A stretch of DNA of 64,000 nt from contig JAYKGV010000062.1 of the NCBI GenBank assembly GCA_035285595.1, positions 1-64,000 on the forward strand. Direction: 5' to 3'. The notes beneath the pieces are model-generated. The model was not told the origin of the DNA, did no database searches, and worked only from the letters and a program-made list of their open reading frames with translations. This document shows, piece by piece, positions 52,063-60,985 of this stretch (the first letter of the stretch is position 1; each line of letters opens with the position of its first letter). The stretch comes from VGJW01 sp035285595. GTDB lineage: Bacteria; Cyanobacteriota; Sericytochromatia; S15B-MN24; VGJW01. The position numbers were made by a program, and so were the translations under genes.

Positions 52063-53115
52063 TCAGCTCAGATAGCCGCGCAGTTGTTCCTTCTGCAGCG
52101 AGCCACGCAACTTCTGGAGCGCCTTGGCTTCGATCTGGCGAACACGCTCCCGCGTGACGCCCATATCGTGGCCGATGCCTTCGAGTGTCCGCTGGGTCTC
52201 GCCGTCCAAGCCAAAACGACGACGGACCACGTACAGTTCACGCTCGGTCAGATGGGTCTCGAGCAAGTCGTTGACATCCTCAGAAAGCATCCTGTTCAGG
52301 ACCGTCGCCGGAGGTGAAGCCGTGTATTGGTCCTTGATGATGTCACCCAAGCGAGAGTCGTCATCCTTGCCGATCGGCGTCTCGAGGGAGATGGGCTCGC
52401 GATCTGCTTTGGTGATTTCGCGCAGCTTTTCAACCGTGATTTGCAACTCAGCCGCCACTTCAACTTCGTTGGGCTGTCGACCAAGTTTCTGGCTCATCAA
52501 ACGAATCGTCTTCTTGACCCGAGAAATCGTCTCGACCATGTGAACCGGTACGCGAATGGTGCGACCTTGGTCCGCAATGGCGCGGGTGATTGCCTGCCGG
52601 ATCCACCACGTGGCATACGTGCTGAACTTGTAGCCCTTGCGGTAGTCATACTTCTCTGCCGCACGCATCAGCCCCATGTTGCCCTCCTGAATGAGGTCGA
52701 GGAAGGAGAGCCCACGGCCCAGGTGCTTACGGGCGATCGAGACCACGAGCCGCAGATTGGCGCTGACCAACTGGCGCTTGGCAAGATCATCGCCCAGCGA
52801 GATGCGCCGGGCCAGCTCGAGTTCCTCGGCGTGGGTCAACAGACGACGACGCCCGATCTCCTGCAAGTACAGGCGAATGGAGTCATCGGACTGTTCCGTG
52901 TGGGAGCTGGCCGCAGCGCTGACCTTCTTGCCGGGTGCCGGAGCTTCCTCGGCAGCATCCTCGAACTGGTCGGCTTCCTCGGCAGGCTCCTCGGAGACAG
53001 CCGCTGCACGAGCCAGATCAATGGCATGGGGGGTTGCGAGCGAGTGCTCCTCGCTGTCGAAGACGACCATCGGGGAGCTGACGTCCTCGAGCATGTCACC
53101 GGCGAGACTCGGCAA
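52063..53115 (-). CDS. rpoD: RNA polymerase primary sigma factor (sigma-70 group 1 or 2)
   Basis: A 350-residue sigma factor. After an acidic N-terminal segment without a classic region 1.1, region 1.2 reads DSIRLYLQEIGRRRLLTHAEE, region 2 has NLRLVVSIARKH and DLIQEGNMGLMRAAEKYDYRKGYKFSTYATWWIRQAI, and region 4 has TLEGIGHDMGVTRERVRQIEAKAL. The short length could mean either a primary factor lacking region 1.1 or a group 2 factor; conservation and position favour the primary. TTG at 53115 has GGAGGAA five bases upstream, so it overrides later ATGs. Confidence 0.93.
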   Translation of the reverse strand: MPSLAGDMLEDVSSPMVVFDSEEHSLATPHAIDLARAAAVSEEPAEEADQFEDAAEEAPAPGKKVSAAASSHTEQSDDSIRLYLQEIGRRRLLTHAEELELARRISLGDDLAKRQLVSANLRLVVSIARKHLGRGLSFLDLIQEGNMGLMRAAEKYDYRKGYKFSTYATWWIRQAITRAIADQGRTIRVPVHMVETISRVKKTIRLMSQKLGRQPNEVEVAAELQITVEKLREITKADREPISLETPIGKDDDSRLGDIIKDQYTASPPATVLNRMLSEDVNDLLETHLTERELYVVRRRFGLDGETQRTLEGIGHDMGVTRERVRQIEAKALQKLRGSLQKEQLRGYLS

Positions 53116-53413
53116 GGGATTCCTCCAAGATATGTAAGCGAACCGGATGAACGACCGGTTCTCAGGAACTCAGAAACAGGGGCAGGTTGACAGCGGGCAG
53201 GCCCTGAAAGACAATCTGCAACCATGGGCCCTGGCGGCGAAGTGGCTGACGGGGAGTGACCAGGACCCGATGGGATCTCTTACAATAAGGACTTCGGGTT
53301 CGGGATGCCATACTTATTTCATATTTCTTTAAATCAGCGTGACTGGCCGTCCCGTGGCTTCGGTCAAGCATGGCATGTCCACCCTCCCCTTATAGACAAG
53401 GGGCACGAAAATC
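53116..53413. other. Divergent control region between rpoD and the methyltransferase gene
   Basis: About 300 bases with no gene. An AT-rich patch (about 53280-53335) includes TACAAT and TTTAAA-like runs and is likely to hold the rpoD promoter on the minus strand. A hairpin at 53386-53403 lies close to the plus-strand gene. No structured RNA was recognised. Confidence 0.45.
53386..53403 (+). promoter_or_regulatory. Inverted repeat in the methyltransferase promoter region
   Basis: CCCCTT and AAGGGG flank ATAGAC; the inner TATAGA could serve as a -10 element. The repeat ends ten bases before the TTG start of the methyltransferase gene, so it could be an operator or a 5' hairpin. Confidence 0.35.
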
Positions 53414-54199
53414 TTGCGTGATTCGGGAGAACTGATCCCTGCCCACAAGGCTCCCTACGAAGGGTATGCCGAAATCTACGATCGGACGGGACAAGGACGC
53501 TTCGGGCTCCGCATGCTGCTGTGGGCACGCGATTACTGGGGTGGTCATTGGCCGTCTTCGATCGTCGACCTTGCCTGTGGGGCGGGCCAGGTCGCAGTCG
53601 CACTCGGCCTACGCGGCGTGAGGACGGCGGGCGTCGACCGCTCGCCTGCGATGCTCGACCTTGCGCGGAAGAGGGCGCGCAGAGCCGGAGTGGAAATCCC
53701 TTGGTTCGAGGCCGATCTGCGTGACACCCCCGTCTTGGCCGAAGGACCGTACGACGCGGCGACCTGCTTTTATGATGCCTTGAATACGTGCCTTTCCGAG
53801 GCCGAGCTCGAGGCGTGCCTGCGCGGAATGGCCGCTTGGGTTCGTCCGGGTGGAGAGCTGATCGTGGATTTGATCACCGACTTCGGTATCCGCGAGGTCT
53901 GGGGACACGGAGTGGACGTGCGTGAAGGTAAGGACACCATCGGCCTTTGGCGTTCCAGCTGGCATGCCGCAAGGCGCGTCGGCCGACTCGACCTGACCTA
54001 TTTCGTGCAGGATGGTGAGCGAGGTTGGCAGCGTTTCGACGAACGCCACGAACACCGGGGATGGGATCCGGTGGAGGTTCAGGCCACCATGGTGGCCGCC
54101 GGCTGGACGGTCGAGCGGATGTGCGACGGCATGTCGCTCGAGCCCCCCGCGGCCGACAGCTACCGCGTGACGTACGTGGCCCGCAGGCGAGACGAATGA
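53414..54199 (+). CDS. SAM-dependent methyltransferase (class I, small molecule type)
   Basis: A 261-residue protein from a TTG start, beginning RDSGELIPAHKAPYEGYAEIYD. The SAM-binding loop is VDLACGAGQVAVALGLRG, followed by the acidic VDRSPAMLDLARKRAR, motif II TPVLAEGPYDAATCFYDALN, and FIG-like GGELIVDLITDFG. It resembles methyltransferases of small metabolites and not DNA enzymes (no NPPY or IPPY motif). Substrate unknown. It precedes the Ser/Thr kinase gene by 16 bases, which suggests an operon. Confidence 0.85.
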   Translation: MRDSGELIPAHKAPYEGYAEIYDRTGQGRFGLRMLLWARDYWGGHWPSSIVDLACGAGQVAVALGLRGVRTAGVDRSPAMLDLARKRARRAGVEIPWFEADLRDTPVLAEGPYDAATCFYDALNTCLSEAELEACLRGMAAWVRPGGELIVDLITDFGIREVWGHGVDVREGKDTIGLWRSSWHAARRVGRLDLTYFVQDGERGWQRFDERHEHRGWDPVEVQATMVAAGWTVERMCDGMSLEPPAADSYRVTYVARRRDE

Positions 54200-54215
54200 G
54201 GCGAGGGGAACGGTC

Positions 54216-55622
54216 GTGATGGCCCTCGTCGCGGGTGGGCTGCTGCTTGCGGTATTCCTCGGTATCCCGCCGACGATCGGGACGGATCCACTAGGTGCCG
54301 CTCTTGCCCTCGAGCAGGAGGGACGCCGTATGGAGGCCATCCATCTGCTGGAACGAGAGGGACAAAGGCAAGGTGCCACGGCGGGAGCCACCTTGCTCTT
54401 GTCGGCCGCACGGATGTGTTTGAGACACGATCGTTCGGATCAGGCCCACCGCTTGGCCAAGGATGCTCTCGCTCTCGCACCCGGGAACGGTCGGGTGGGC
54501 TTGGAGTGCGCCAGAATCCTACGTCAGGCGGGCGATCCTCGCGAGGCCCTCGCGGTAGCTGCGGCCGCGGCCTCAGTCGACCTCACCGTGCGTTTCGCCG
54601 CACAGGAATTGCGCTTCGACATCCTCGCCACATTGCCGCGCCGCCCTGCCTCCCCTGCAGCCCCTCTCGTGGCGACGGCCCTGGCTCTCAGCCTGTTCGG
54701 CCTTGGCCTGCGGGCTTGGGGCGCTCCTCGAGAGATCGTGCGCCGCAGAGTCCCCGGCGGGGCTCTGGAAACCGGCATGCAGGTGGGGGAATGGATCGTC
54801 GAGCGTCCGATCAATCAGGGGCTCCACGCTCGACTCTTCCTCGGGCGAGAAGTCAGGACAGGTCGCAAGGTCGCAATGAAGCAAGCCATCGTCGGCCTTC
54901 GGACCGATGACCCGATGTGGGCTCGATTCAGACAGGAAATCGAGACCTTGGCAACACTCGGGACCGAGGAACCGGGCATTCCGCGGATGGCCGTCTTCCA
55001 TCCTCCCGATCTGCTCGTTACGGAATGGATCGAGGGAGAGACCTTCGAGGAGCTGGCGCGCCGATTGCCCTGGCAGGATGTCCTGCGCCTCGGTGTCGAG
55101 ACGGCGCGTACGCTTGCCCGCATTCATGCCAAAGGCGTGGTGCATCGCGATGTCAAGCCTGCCAACCTCATGCGTGAGCGGGCCACGGGTCGACCGGTTC
55201 TTCTGGATTTTGGCATCGCTCGAGTCGCTGCAGGCCAAGGATTGACGGTGGACGCCAGCTTGCCCCTGGGAACCTTCGGGTTCATGGCGCCAGAGCAATT
55301 CGCCTCGGCCTCTCAGGCCGGTCCGGCAGCCGATCAGTACGGCCTTGCACTGAGCTTGCTCTGGCTGCTGGCGGGCCGGATGCCCACCGAACCTTGGCTC
55401 GGGCCTCGGACCTTCCGGTTCGTGCCGGAACAGGAATTCAAGGGTCCGACCCTCGAGGACATCCCCTACGGGCATCCTGTCGCCACGCGTGAGGCTTGCG
55501 ATGCTGTGGCCAAAGTGCTCGCCCGGGGGTGGAGCGAACTCCCCGAACATCGCTTTGCCGACATGCAGTGTTTCGCGGAAGCCTTGGAAAACGTCCGCGC
55601 CATGCTCCCGTCCAACGTGTAG
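54216..55622 (+). CDS. Membrane Ser/Thr protein kinase (Hanks type)
   Basis: A 468-residue protein. Hydrophobic segment at the N-terminus (MALVAGGLLLAVFLG), a TPR-like helical region (25-135), a second membrane helix (150-168), then a kinase domain (190-468). Catalytic residues are intact: Lys222 (VAMKQA), His-Arg-Asp at 310-312 (HRDVKPANL), Asp331 in DFG, and the APE motif at 358-360. The topology puts the TPR region outside the cytoplasm if both helices span the membrane. It is followed by a NERD-pseudokinase gene and likely acts with it. GTG start with GAGGGG upstream. Confidence 0.92.
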   Translation: MMALVAGGLLLAVFLGIPPTIGTDPLGAALALEQEGRRMEAIHLLEREGQRQGATAGATLLLSAARMCLRHDRSDQAHRLAKDALALAPGNGRVGLECARILRQAGDPREALAVAAAAASVDLTVRFAAQELRFDILATLPRRPASPAAPLVATALALSLFGLGLRAWGAPREIVRRRVPGGALETGMQVGEWIVERPINQGLHARLFLGREVRTGRKVAMKQAIVGLRTDDPMWARFRQEIETLATLGTEEPGIPRMAVFHPPDLLVTEWIEGETFEELARRLPWQDVLRLGVETARTLARIHAKGVVHRDVKPANLMRERATGRPVLLDFGIARVAAGQGLTVDASLPLGTFGFMAPEQFASASQAGPAADQYGLALSLLWLLAGRMPTEPWLGPRTFRFVPEQEFKGPTLEDIPYGHPVATREACDAVAKVLARGWSELPEHRFADMQCFAEALENVRAMLPSNV

Positions 55623-55625
55623 GAT
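55620..55625 (+). promoter_or_regulatory. Weak -10-like element before the NERD-pseudokinase gene
   Basis: TAGGAT, preceded directly by TG, begins at the stop codon of the kinase gene. The next gene starts 30 bases later with GGAG, so a transcript from here would have a short leader. It may be coincidence. Confidence 0.25.
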
Positions 55626-55655
55626 GGCAAGGCCCCCCTAGCCGGAGACTCCACT

Positions 55656-57011
55656 TTGGCCGAGATCATCGTTTCGGGTGAGCCCGCCAACGCCTTCGAG
55701 AAAACCGTGGCTCGCACCCTGGGTCATCTTCCTGAACCCGCGCGCGTGCTGACCAACCTCGTCCTTCCGAGCACGCAGAGCCGCTTCGCGAACATCGAGG
55801 TCGACGCCGTCGTGCTGACCACGCACGCGGTCTATGTCATCGAAGTGAAGTACTGGCAGGGCGAGGTCGAGGGACACATCAATCGCAAACACTGGCTGGT
55901 TCATCGAGAGGGGCTCCCCCCCCATCAGGTCGAGAATCCGCTCCAGCGGACCGAGATCAAGGCCAAGACCGTGAATACCCTGCTCTCCCGCTGGAATTCG
56001 GGCCTGATGGGGCGACTTCCCACCCTTGCGGTCGTGGTGTTGCCCCCCCACACTCCGACACGTGTGGAGAACCCCACCGAGATCGACCTCGTCGGTCTCG
56101 AGGCCCTGCTGCCTCACATCGAGGCTAATGCCAATCGCCTGCCCCACGAAGCCCGGGCCGATCAGCTCGAACAGATGGTGACCTGCCTTGCGGGCGAGGT
56201 ACGCAGTCAGATCCCGGCCTTACCCTTCGCGCATCTGAAGGTCGACCGTGTCCTGTCCTCGGGGGACCGTCACCAGAGCTACGAAGCCACGAATACCCTG
56301 ACGGGACGCAAGGTCTTCGTCCGAAGGATTCCCGGGGACGTCAACCTTGCACCCCACGCGGCCGAACTCGCACGCTCCCGGGCCGTGCGTGAGGCGCGCG
56401 CCACCATGGACCTGAACCATCCCGGCGTGATCAGGGTTCTAGACGTCCTCGAGGAACAGGGCGACATCTACGTTCTCGCGGAGTGGATCTTGGGTCGTTC
56501 CGTGCTGGATGCGATGACCCGGGACGATATCCCGGGTATCTGCAAGGTCGTCCGGACGGCAGCCTGCATCCTCGGTGAAATCCATCAATCCTTTCCAGGT
56601 ATGGTCCATCGCGGCCTGACCCCAGGATGCCTCCTTGTCACCGAAGGAGGAGTCCGGGTCACAGGCTTTGGCGTGGCCCGCGTTCCCGGAGACCCGACCA
56701 TCGTCTTCGGGGAGCTGATACAGGACGAGACCTTGCCTTACATGGCCCCCGAACTGTTGCAGCCAGGAGCTCCACAGGCAGATCCCCGTGCGGATGTCTA
56801 CGGATTGGGCGCCATCCTCTACCATCTGCTCGCAGGCCGCCCGCCTGTTCCCTTCCTCTCGCGTGAACCCACCGAGCCACTGGGCGGGCTCGTCAGGCTT
56901 CCCGTGGGCTTGGAAGAGTTGATCACAAGGACCATGCACCCCCTGCCTGGCAAGCGGCCTCCCACCATGGAAGCGTTCGCCGAGTCGCTGGTCCCTTACT
57001 GCGGGGTGTGA
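55656..57011 (+). CDS. NERD domain fused to a degenerate protein kinase (pseudokinase)
   Basis: A 451-residue protein from TTG with GGAG about nine bases upstream. Residues 1-120 look like a NERD domain, a nuclease-related fold: Asp50 (NIEVDAVVLT) and Glu63-Val-Lys65 (VIEVKYWQG) match the D-ExK site. Residues 195-451 have the outline of a kinase domain but the catalytic residues are lost. The beta3 Lys is replaced (VFVRRIPG), the HRD motif reads HRG (318-320), and DFG reads GFG (337-339), while APE-like PYMAPELL and DVYGLGAILYHLL remain. So it is a pseudokinase attached to a possible nuclease. It follows an active kinase. Function unknown. Confidence 0.8.
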   Translation: MAEIIVSGEPANAFEKTVARTLGHLPEPARVLTNLVLPSTQSRFANIEVDAVVLTTHAVYVIEVKYWQGEVEGHINRKHWLVHREGLPPHQVENPLQRTEIKAKTVNTLLSRWNSGLMGRLPTLAVVVLPPHTPTRVENPTEIDLVGLEALLPHIEANANRLPHEARADQLEQMVTCLAGEVRSQIPALPFAHLKVDRVLSSGDRHQSYEATNTLTGRKVFVRRIPGDVNLAPHAAELARSRAVREARATMDLNHPGVIRVLDVLEEQGDIYVLAEWILGRSVLDAMTRDDIPGICKVVRTAACILGEIHQSFPGMVHRGLTPGCLLVTEGGVRVTGFGVARVPGDPTIVFGELIQDETLPYMAPELLQPGAPQADPRADVYGLGAILYHLLAGRPPVPFLSREPTEPLGGLVRLPVGLEELITRTMHPLPGKRPPTMEAFAESLVPYCGV

Positions 57012-58903
57012 CCGGCTTCCTCGGCCTGTTCAGCGAGCTCGAGCCAACGCGCCTCCAGTTCGCTCTGCCGCTGCTCGAGGGCTGCCAACCTGTGCGCGGC
57101 CGCTGCAGCCTCCGGTCCGGGAAGTCCCAGCAGCTGCAAGAAATTTTCCCGCTCCCGGGCGATGCTCTCGAGAGCCTCGTCCACCTCGGCCACGGCACGG
57201 GCATGCTTGAAGGCATTGAATCGGGGGCGAACCGGATCTGGTGCCGCAACCGGAGGAGGTGCGGTAGAAGCGGGCGACACGGGCGACTCTGACGTCGAGG
57301 CCATGTGAGCCATGATGCTCGTCCAGTCTCCGTCATCCTCGGCCCGAAACAGCATCGGCCCCGGCCAGGCAAGCACATGGGTGGCCACTGTCCGCAACAG
57401 CCAACGGTCGTGGGACGAAAACACCACGGCGCCCTCGAAGCCAGCCAAAGCCTCGGCGAGGACTTCCCGGGCACCGATGTCCAGATGATTCGTCGGCTCG
57501 TCCAGCAACAAGACGTGCCTCGGCGAAAGCAGCAAGGTCGCCAGCGCCAACCTTGACCTCTCGCCCCCCGACAGCACGGAGACAGGCCGTTCCACCGCAT
57601 CCCCGCGAAACAGGAAAGCCGCCAGCAGATCACGAACCTCCTGAAGAGTCCAGCCAGGGGGTGCATGCGCCCACGCCGTCTCGAAAACGGAGCGACGACC
57701 TTCGTCAGGCACGGCTGCGTGCTGCGCGAGATAGCCAGGCAGCACTCCGGCGGTCCACCGTACGTCTCCTGTCGACGGAACCTCCACGCCAGCCAACAGA
57801 CGGAGCAGGGTTGACTTTCCAACCCCGTTCGGACCCGCCAGGGCCACCTTCATGCCCCGCTCGACCACAAGATCCAATCCCTCGAGGATGGCACGGCCAT
57901 CGTAAGCCTGACCCACCCTTCGCAGGCGCAGCACCTCGGTGGGCACGCCCGTCGCATCGCCCAGGTCCACCCGCAAGCGAGGGGCCGCCCCGGCGGGACG
58001 CTCGATTCGCACCTCGCGTTCCAAGGCTCGCTCCCTGCTGCGTGCTTGCCGGCTGCGGCGAGCGGAAGCTCTGAATCGCTCGATGAAACGCCGGACCCTT
58101 GCATGTTCTCGGTCCTGTCGATCCGCCGCGGCCTCGAGCGCTTCATCTTCGGCTTCACGGAGCTCCAAGTGGCGGGTATAGCCTGATGCCCAGTCCCGTA
58201 GACGCCCATGGTCCAGTGCGGTGACCCGGGTCGCCACCGCATCCAGGAAGGAGCGATCATGAGAAACCACGACGAGCCCCCACGGGCGATCCGCAAGGTG
58301 ACGTTCAAGCCAAGCGATGGCCTCGAGATCGAGATGATTCGTGGGCTCATCCAGCAGCAGCACTTCGGGTTCACCAACCAGCAAACGTCCCAGTGCAGCC
58401 TTGACCCGCCACCCTCCGGAGAACTCGTCCATGGAGCGATTCAGATCGCCGGGGGAAAATCCTAGACCATGGGCGACGCGACCCACCGAGGCGTCGGCCG
58501 CGTGGCCCCCCAGACGCTCGAATTCGGCATGCAGACGATCCTGCTCGTGCACCAGACGCTCCAGCTCCTTGCCGGTGGCTTGGAGCAGCTTCGCCCCGAC
58601 ATCGGCCAGGGCGGCAGCCGAGGCCCTGATCTCTGGCAAGCCGTCCCACAGAACCTCGGACAAGGTACGAGAACCGAGATCGGGAGGTTCCTGGGGCAAC
58701 CAGCCGATCCGCCAGTGCCCCGGACGCTCTACGGTCCCTCGATCAGGTTCGTCGACACCCGCAAGGAGGCGCATGAAGGTGGTCTTGCCGGCACCGTTGG
58801 GCCCTACGAGGGCCACGCGCTCCCCGGGCAAGAGCCGCCACGATGCATCTGCAAGAATGATTCTCTCGCCAAAGCTGCGATGTACACTCCTGAGCGACAG
58901 CAC
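56996..58903 (-). CDS. ABC-F family ATPase
   Basis: A 635-residue soluble protein with two ABC domains and no membrane segments. Walker A motifs are GPNGAGKTTFMRLL and GPNGVGKSTLLRLL; signature and Walker B regions are FSGGWRVKAALG with LLLDEPTNHLDLEA and LSGGERSRLALA with LLLDEPTNHLDIGA. The linker (ASARRSRQARSRERALE) is the basic region typical of ABC-F proteins, and a C-terminal coiled coil is present. Members act on the ribosome in translation or antibiotic protection. It overlaps the facing NERD gene by 16 bases. GTG start. Confidence 0.93.
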   Translation of the reverse strand: MLSLRSVHRSFGERIILADASWRLLPGERVALVGPNGAGKTTFMRLLAGVDEPDRGTVERPGHWRIGWLPQEPPDLGSRTLSEVLWDGLPEIRASAAALADVGAKLLQATGKELERLVHEQDRLHAEFERLGGHAADASVGRVAHGLGFSPGDLNRSMDEFSGGWRVKAALGRLLVGEPEVLLLDEPTNHLDLEAIAWLERHLADRPWGLVVVSHDRSFLDAVATRVTALDHGRLRDWASGYTRHLELREAEDEALEAAADRQDREHARVRRFIERFRASARRSRQARSRERALEREVRIERPAGAAPRLRVDLGDATGVPTEVLRLRRVGQAYDGRAILEGLDLVVERGMKVALAGPNGVGKSTLLRLLAGVEVPSTGDVRWTAGVLPGYLAQHAAVPDEGRRSVFETAWAHAPPGWTLQEVRDLLAAFLFRGDAVERPVSVLSGGERSRLALATLLLSPRHVLLLDEPTNHLDIGAREVLAEALAGFEGAVVFSSHDRWLLRTVATHVLAWPGPMLFRAEDDGDWTSIMAHMASTSESPVSPASTAPPPVAAPDPVRPRFNAFKHARAVAEVDEALESIARERENFLQLLGLPGPEAAAAAHRLAALEQRQSELEARWLELAEQAEEAGHTPQ

Positions 58904-58922
58904 GACTGGCCGGCTGCCTGGA

Positions 58923-59801
58923 CTAGGCCGAACGGGCGAGCACGACGCGCTCGATGCCTGCCAGATCGTGCCGGACCTGAACCGCTGGCCAATCTTCGAG
59001 CAAATCCATCACCGTCGGGGCCTGACCGGCCATGACCTCGAGCGCGATCCACCCCCCGGGCCGCAGGACCATCCGAGCATCCGCCACGAGACGACGAATC
59101 AGCTCAAGCCCATCGAAGCCCCCGTCGAGCGCCAATCGAGGTTCATGGTCTCTGACTTCGGGCTCCAGCGCCTCAAGCTCCGAGGTCGGAATATAAGGCA
59201 AGTTCGCCACCACGAAGTCGAAGGTCCGCCCTCTGGCGACGACAGGCTCCAGCAAGTCTCCTTGCAGGAAGTCCAGACGCTCGAGAACACCCAGGCGCTC
59301 GGCGTTGGCCCGTGCACGCTCAAGAGCCGCGGCAGAGAAGTCAACGCCAACTCCTTCGGCCGTACGAAGATAATTCGCCAATGTCACGAGGATGGCTCCA
59401 GAGCCTGTCCCGACGTCCAATACGACGGGTCCGGACACCCAGCCCCCCCCATCCTCGACCAAATCCAGCACGGCTTCCACGAGGATCTCGGTTTCGGGTC
59501 GAGGAATAAGAACCGTTTCGTCCACGCTGAAGTCGAGAGACATGAACTCCTGATTCCCCACCAAGTACTGAAAAGGCTCCCGTGCCTCCCGGCGACGGAG
59601 CAAACGGTCATAGACCGTCCACTCCTCGGGCGCGATGGGCCGTGACGTGTTGAGAATCAGTTCGAGGCGCGCCATTCCGGTGGCCCGTCCAAGCAACAGG
59701 GCGGCCTCGAGGTCCGCAGAGGGCAGATCAAGGAGTCGCAATCGCCGACTGCCGAGCCTGAGCGCGGTTCCGAGGTCCTGTGGGGGCAATGCGGTGGTCA
59801 C
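58923..59801 (-). CDS. prmC: Release-factor glutamine methyltransferase
   Basis: A 292-residue SAM enzyme that methylates the GGQ glutamine of release factors. VLDVGTGSGAILVTLANYL binds SAM; RREAREPFQYLVGNQEFMSLDF is the substrate-binding N-domain signature, and VVANLPYIPTSEL is the catalytic motif. The motif is NLPY and not the usual NPPY, though Asn and Tyr are kept. It lies 44 bases downstream of prfA, the usual partner. Starts at GTG. Confidence 0.92.
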   Translation of the reverse strand: MTTALPPQDLGTALRLGSRRLRLLDLPSADLEAALLLGRATGMARLELILNTSRPIAPEEWTVYDRLLRRREAREPFQYLVGNQEFMSLDFSVDETVLIPRPETEILVEAVLDLVEDGGGWVSGPVVLDVGTGSGAILVTLANYLRTAEGVGVDFSAAALERARANAERLGVLERLDFLQGDLLEPVVARGRTFDFVVANLPYIPTSELEALEPEVRDHEPRLALDGGFDGLELIRRLVADARMVLRPGGWIALEVMAGQAPTVMDLLEDWPAVQVRHDLAGIERVVLARSA

Positions 59802-59845
59802 TGGATCCGCTTTGTACCCCGGTGATCGCCGGCCCTACCCGCGCT

Positions 59846-60946
59846 TCAGAATCCTTCGTCCGCGGCCGTCATGCGGGCCAGCTGCTCGGCCTGGGCCGCT
59901 GCAATCAGCGGTTCGATGACGTGGTCCAGCTCGCCGTTGAGCAGATCGGACAAGGCGTGAACCGTCAACTTGATCCTATGGTCGGAGACCCGGTTCTCAG
60001 GGAAGTTATAGGTACGGATTCTCTCGGACCGATCACCGGTCCCGACTTGGCTACGACGCGCGGCAGCTTGTTCGGAGGCGCTTCGCTGGTCCTCGATGTC
60101 CTTGAGCCGGGTACGCAGCAGCAGCATGGCCTTTTCCCGGTTCTGGTGCTGACTGCGTTCGTCCTGGCATGCGACCACCAAACCAGAGGGCACGTGGGTG
60201 ATCCGGACAGCGGTCTCGACCTTGTTGACGTTCTGGCCGCCCGCGCCACCGGCACGGAACGTATCGATGACGAGATCCTTGGGATTGATCGAGACGTCCA
60301 CTTCCTCGGCCTCGGGCATGATCGCCACCGTGGCTGCCGAGGTGTGGATCCGTCCCGAGGCCTCGGTGACGGGCACCCTCTGCACGCGATGCACGCCGGA
60401 TTCATACTTCATGCGCGAGTAGACCCGATCTCCCTTGATCGACAGGATCGCTTCCTTGAATCCGCCAAGGTCCATCTCGCTGGCACTAAGCAGATCAACT
60501 TTCCACCCCCTGCGATCCGCATACATTCTGTACATGCGGACAAGATCCCCGGCGAACAGGGCGGCCTCGTCCCCGCCCGTTCCGGCACGTACCTCGAGCA
60601 CGATGTTCTTCTCGTCCAGAGGATCCCGGGGCAGTAGCAGAAGGGTCAGACGCTGCTCCAGGTCATCGAGGCGGGACTCGAGTCCGACCACCTCAGCCTC
60701 GACCAGCTCTCGCATTTCACCATCCTGCTCGGTGCGCCTGAGAGCCAGGGCGCCCTCGAGCTGCCGACGGAGGTCTCGCCAAAGATCCCAAGCCTCGACC
60801 GTCTCTTCCAGAGAGGCCCTGGACTTTGCATACTCCCGAAACCTGTCCGCATCGACAAGCACCTCGGGATCTGCCATCAAAAGGCCCAGATCCTCGTAGG
60901 TCTTGGCGATCCCGGCAAGCTTATCTTCCTGGAGTCGGTCCAGCAT
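59846..60946 (-). CDS. prfA: Peptide chain release factor 1
   Basis: A 366-residue class I release factor that reads UAA and UAG. The catalytic GGQ is in RAGGAGGQNVNKVETAVR, modified by PrmC next door. N-terminal coiled coil, codon-recognition domain (HRVQRVPVTEASGRIHTSAAT) and the C-terminal segment TYNFPENRVSDHRI are all present. The ATG at 60946 (MLDRLQ) is the family start; a TATGAT element ends seven bases before it, so the transcript may be leaderless. The gene runs away from the tRNA-Gly gene, sharing an intergenic region. Confidence 0.95.
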   Translation of the reverse strand: MLDRLQEDKLAGIAKTYEDLGLLMADPEVLVDADRFREYAKSRASLEETVEAWDLWRDLRRQLEGALALRRTEQDGEMRELVEAEVVGLESRLDDLEQRLTLLLLPRDPLDEKNIVLEVRAGTGGDEAALFAGDLVRMYRMYADRRGWKVDLLSASEMDLGGFKEAILSIKGDRVYSRMKYESGVHRVQRVPVTEASGRIHTSAATVAIMPEAEEVDVSINPKDLVIDTFRAGGAGGQNVNKVETAVRITHVPSGLVVACQDERSQHQNREKAMLLLRTRLKDIEDQRSASEQAAARRSQVGTGDRSERIRTYNFPENRVSDHRIKLTVHALSDLLNGELDHVIEPLIAAAQAEQLARMTAADEGF

Positions 60947-60953
60947 GAAGCTC

Positions 60954-60959
60954 ATCATA
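60954..60959 (-). promoter_or_regulatory. Candidate -10 element for leaderless prfA
   Basis: TATGAT on the minus strand ends seven bases before the prfA ATG. No good -35 hexamer at normal spacing. Confidence 0.4.
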
Positions 60960-60985
60960 CCGCGGGCAAGGCATCCCCGGGCCAA

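Noticed and set aside
54573..55550. Minus-strand frame of 325 codons opposite the kinase gene
   Set aside because: The plus-strand kinase motifs are intact; this frame has none.
53414..57011. Complete Pgl or BREX defence system
   Set aside because: No DNA methyltransferase motif, no PglZ, no BrxC-type ATPase and no Lon-like protease are present; only the NERD-kinase likeness remains.
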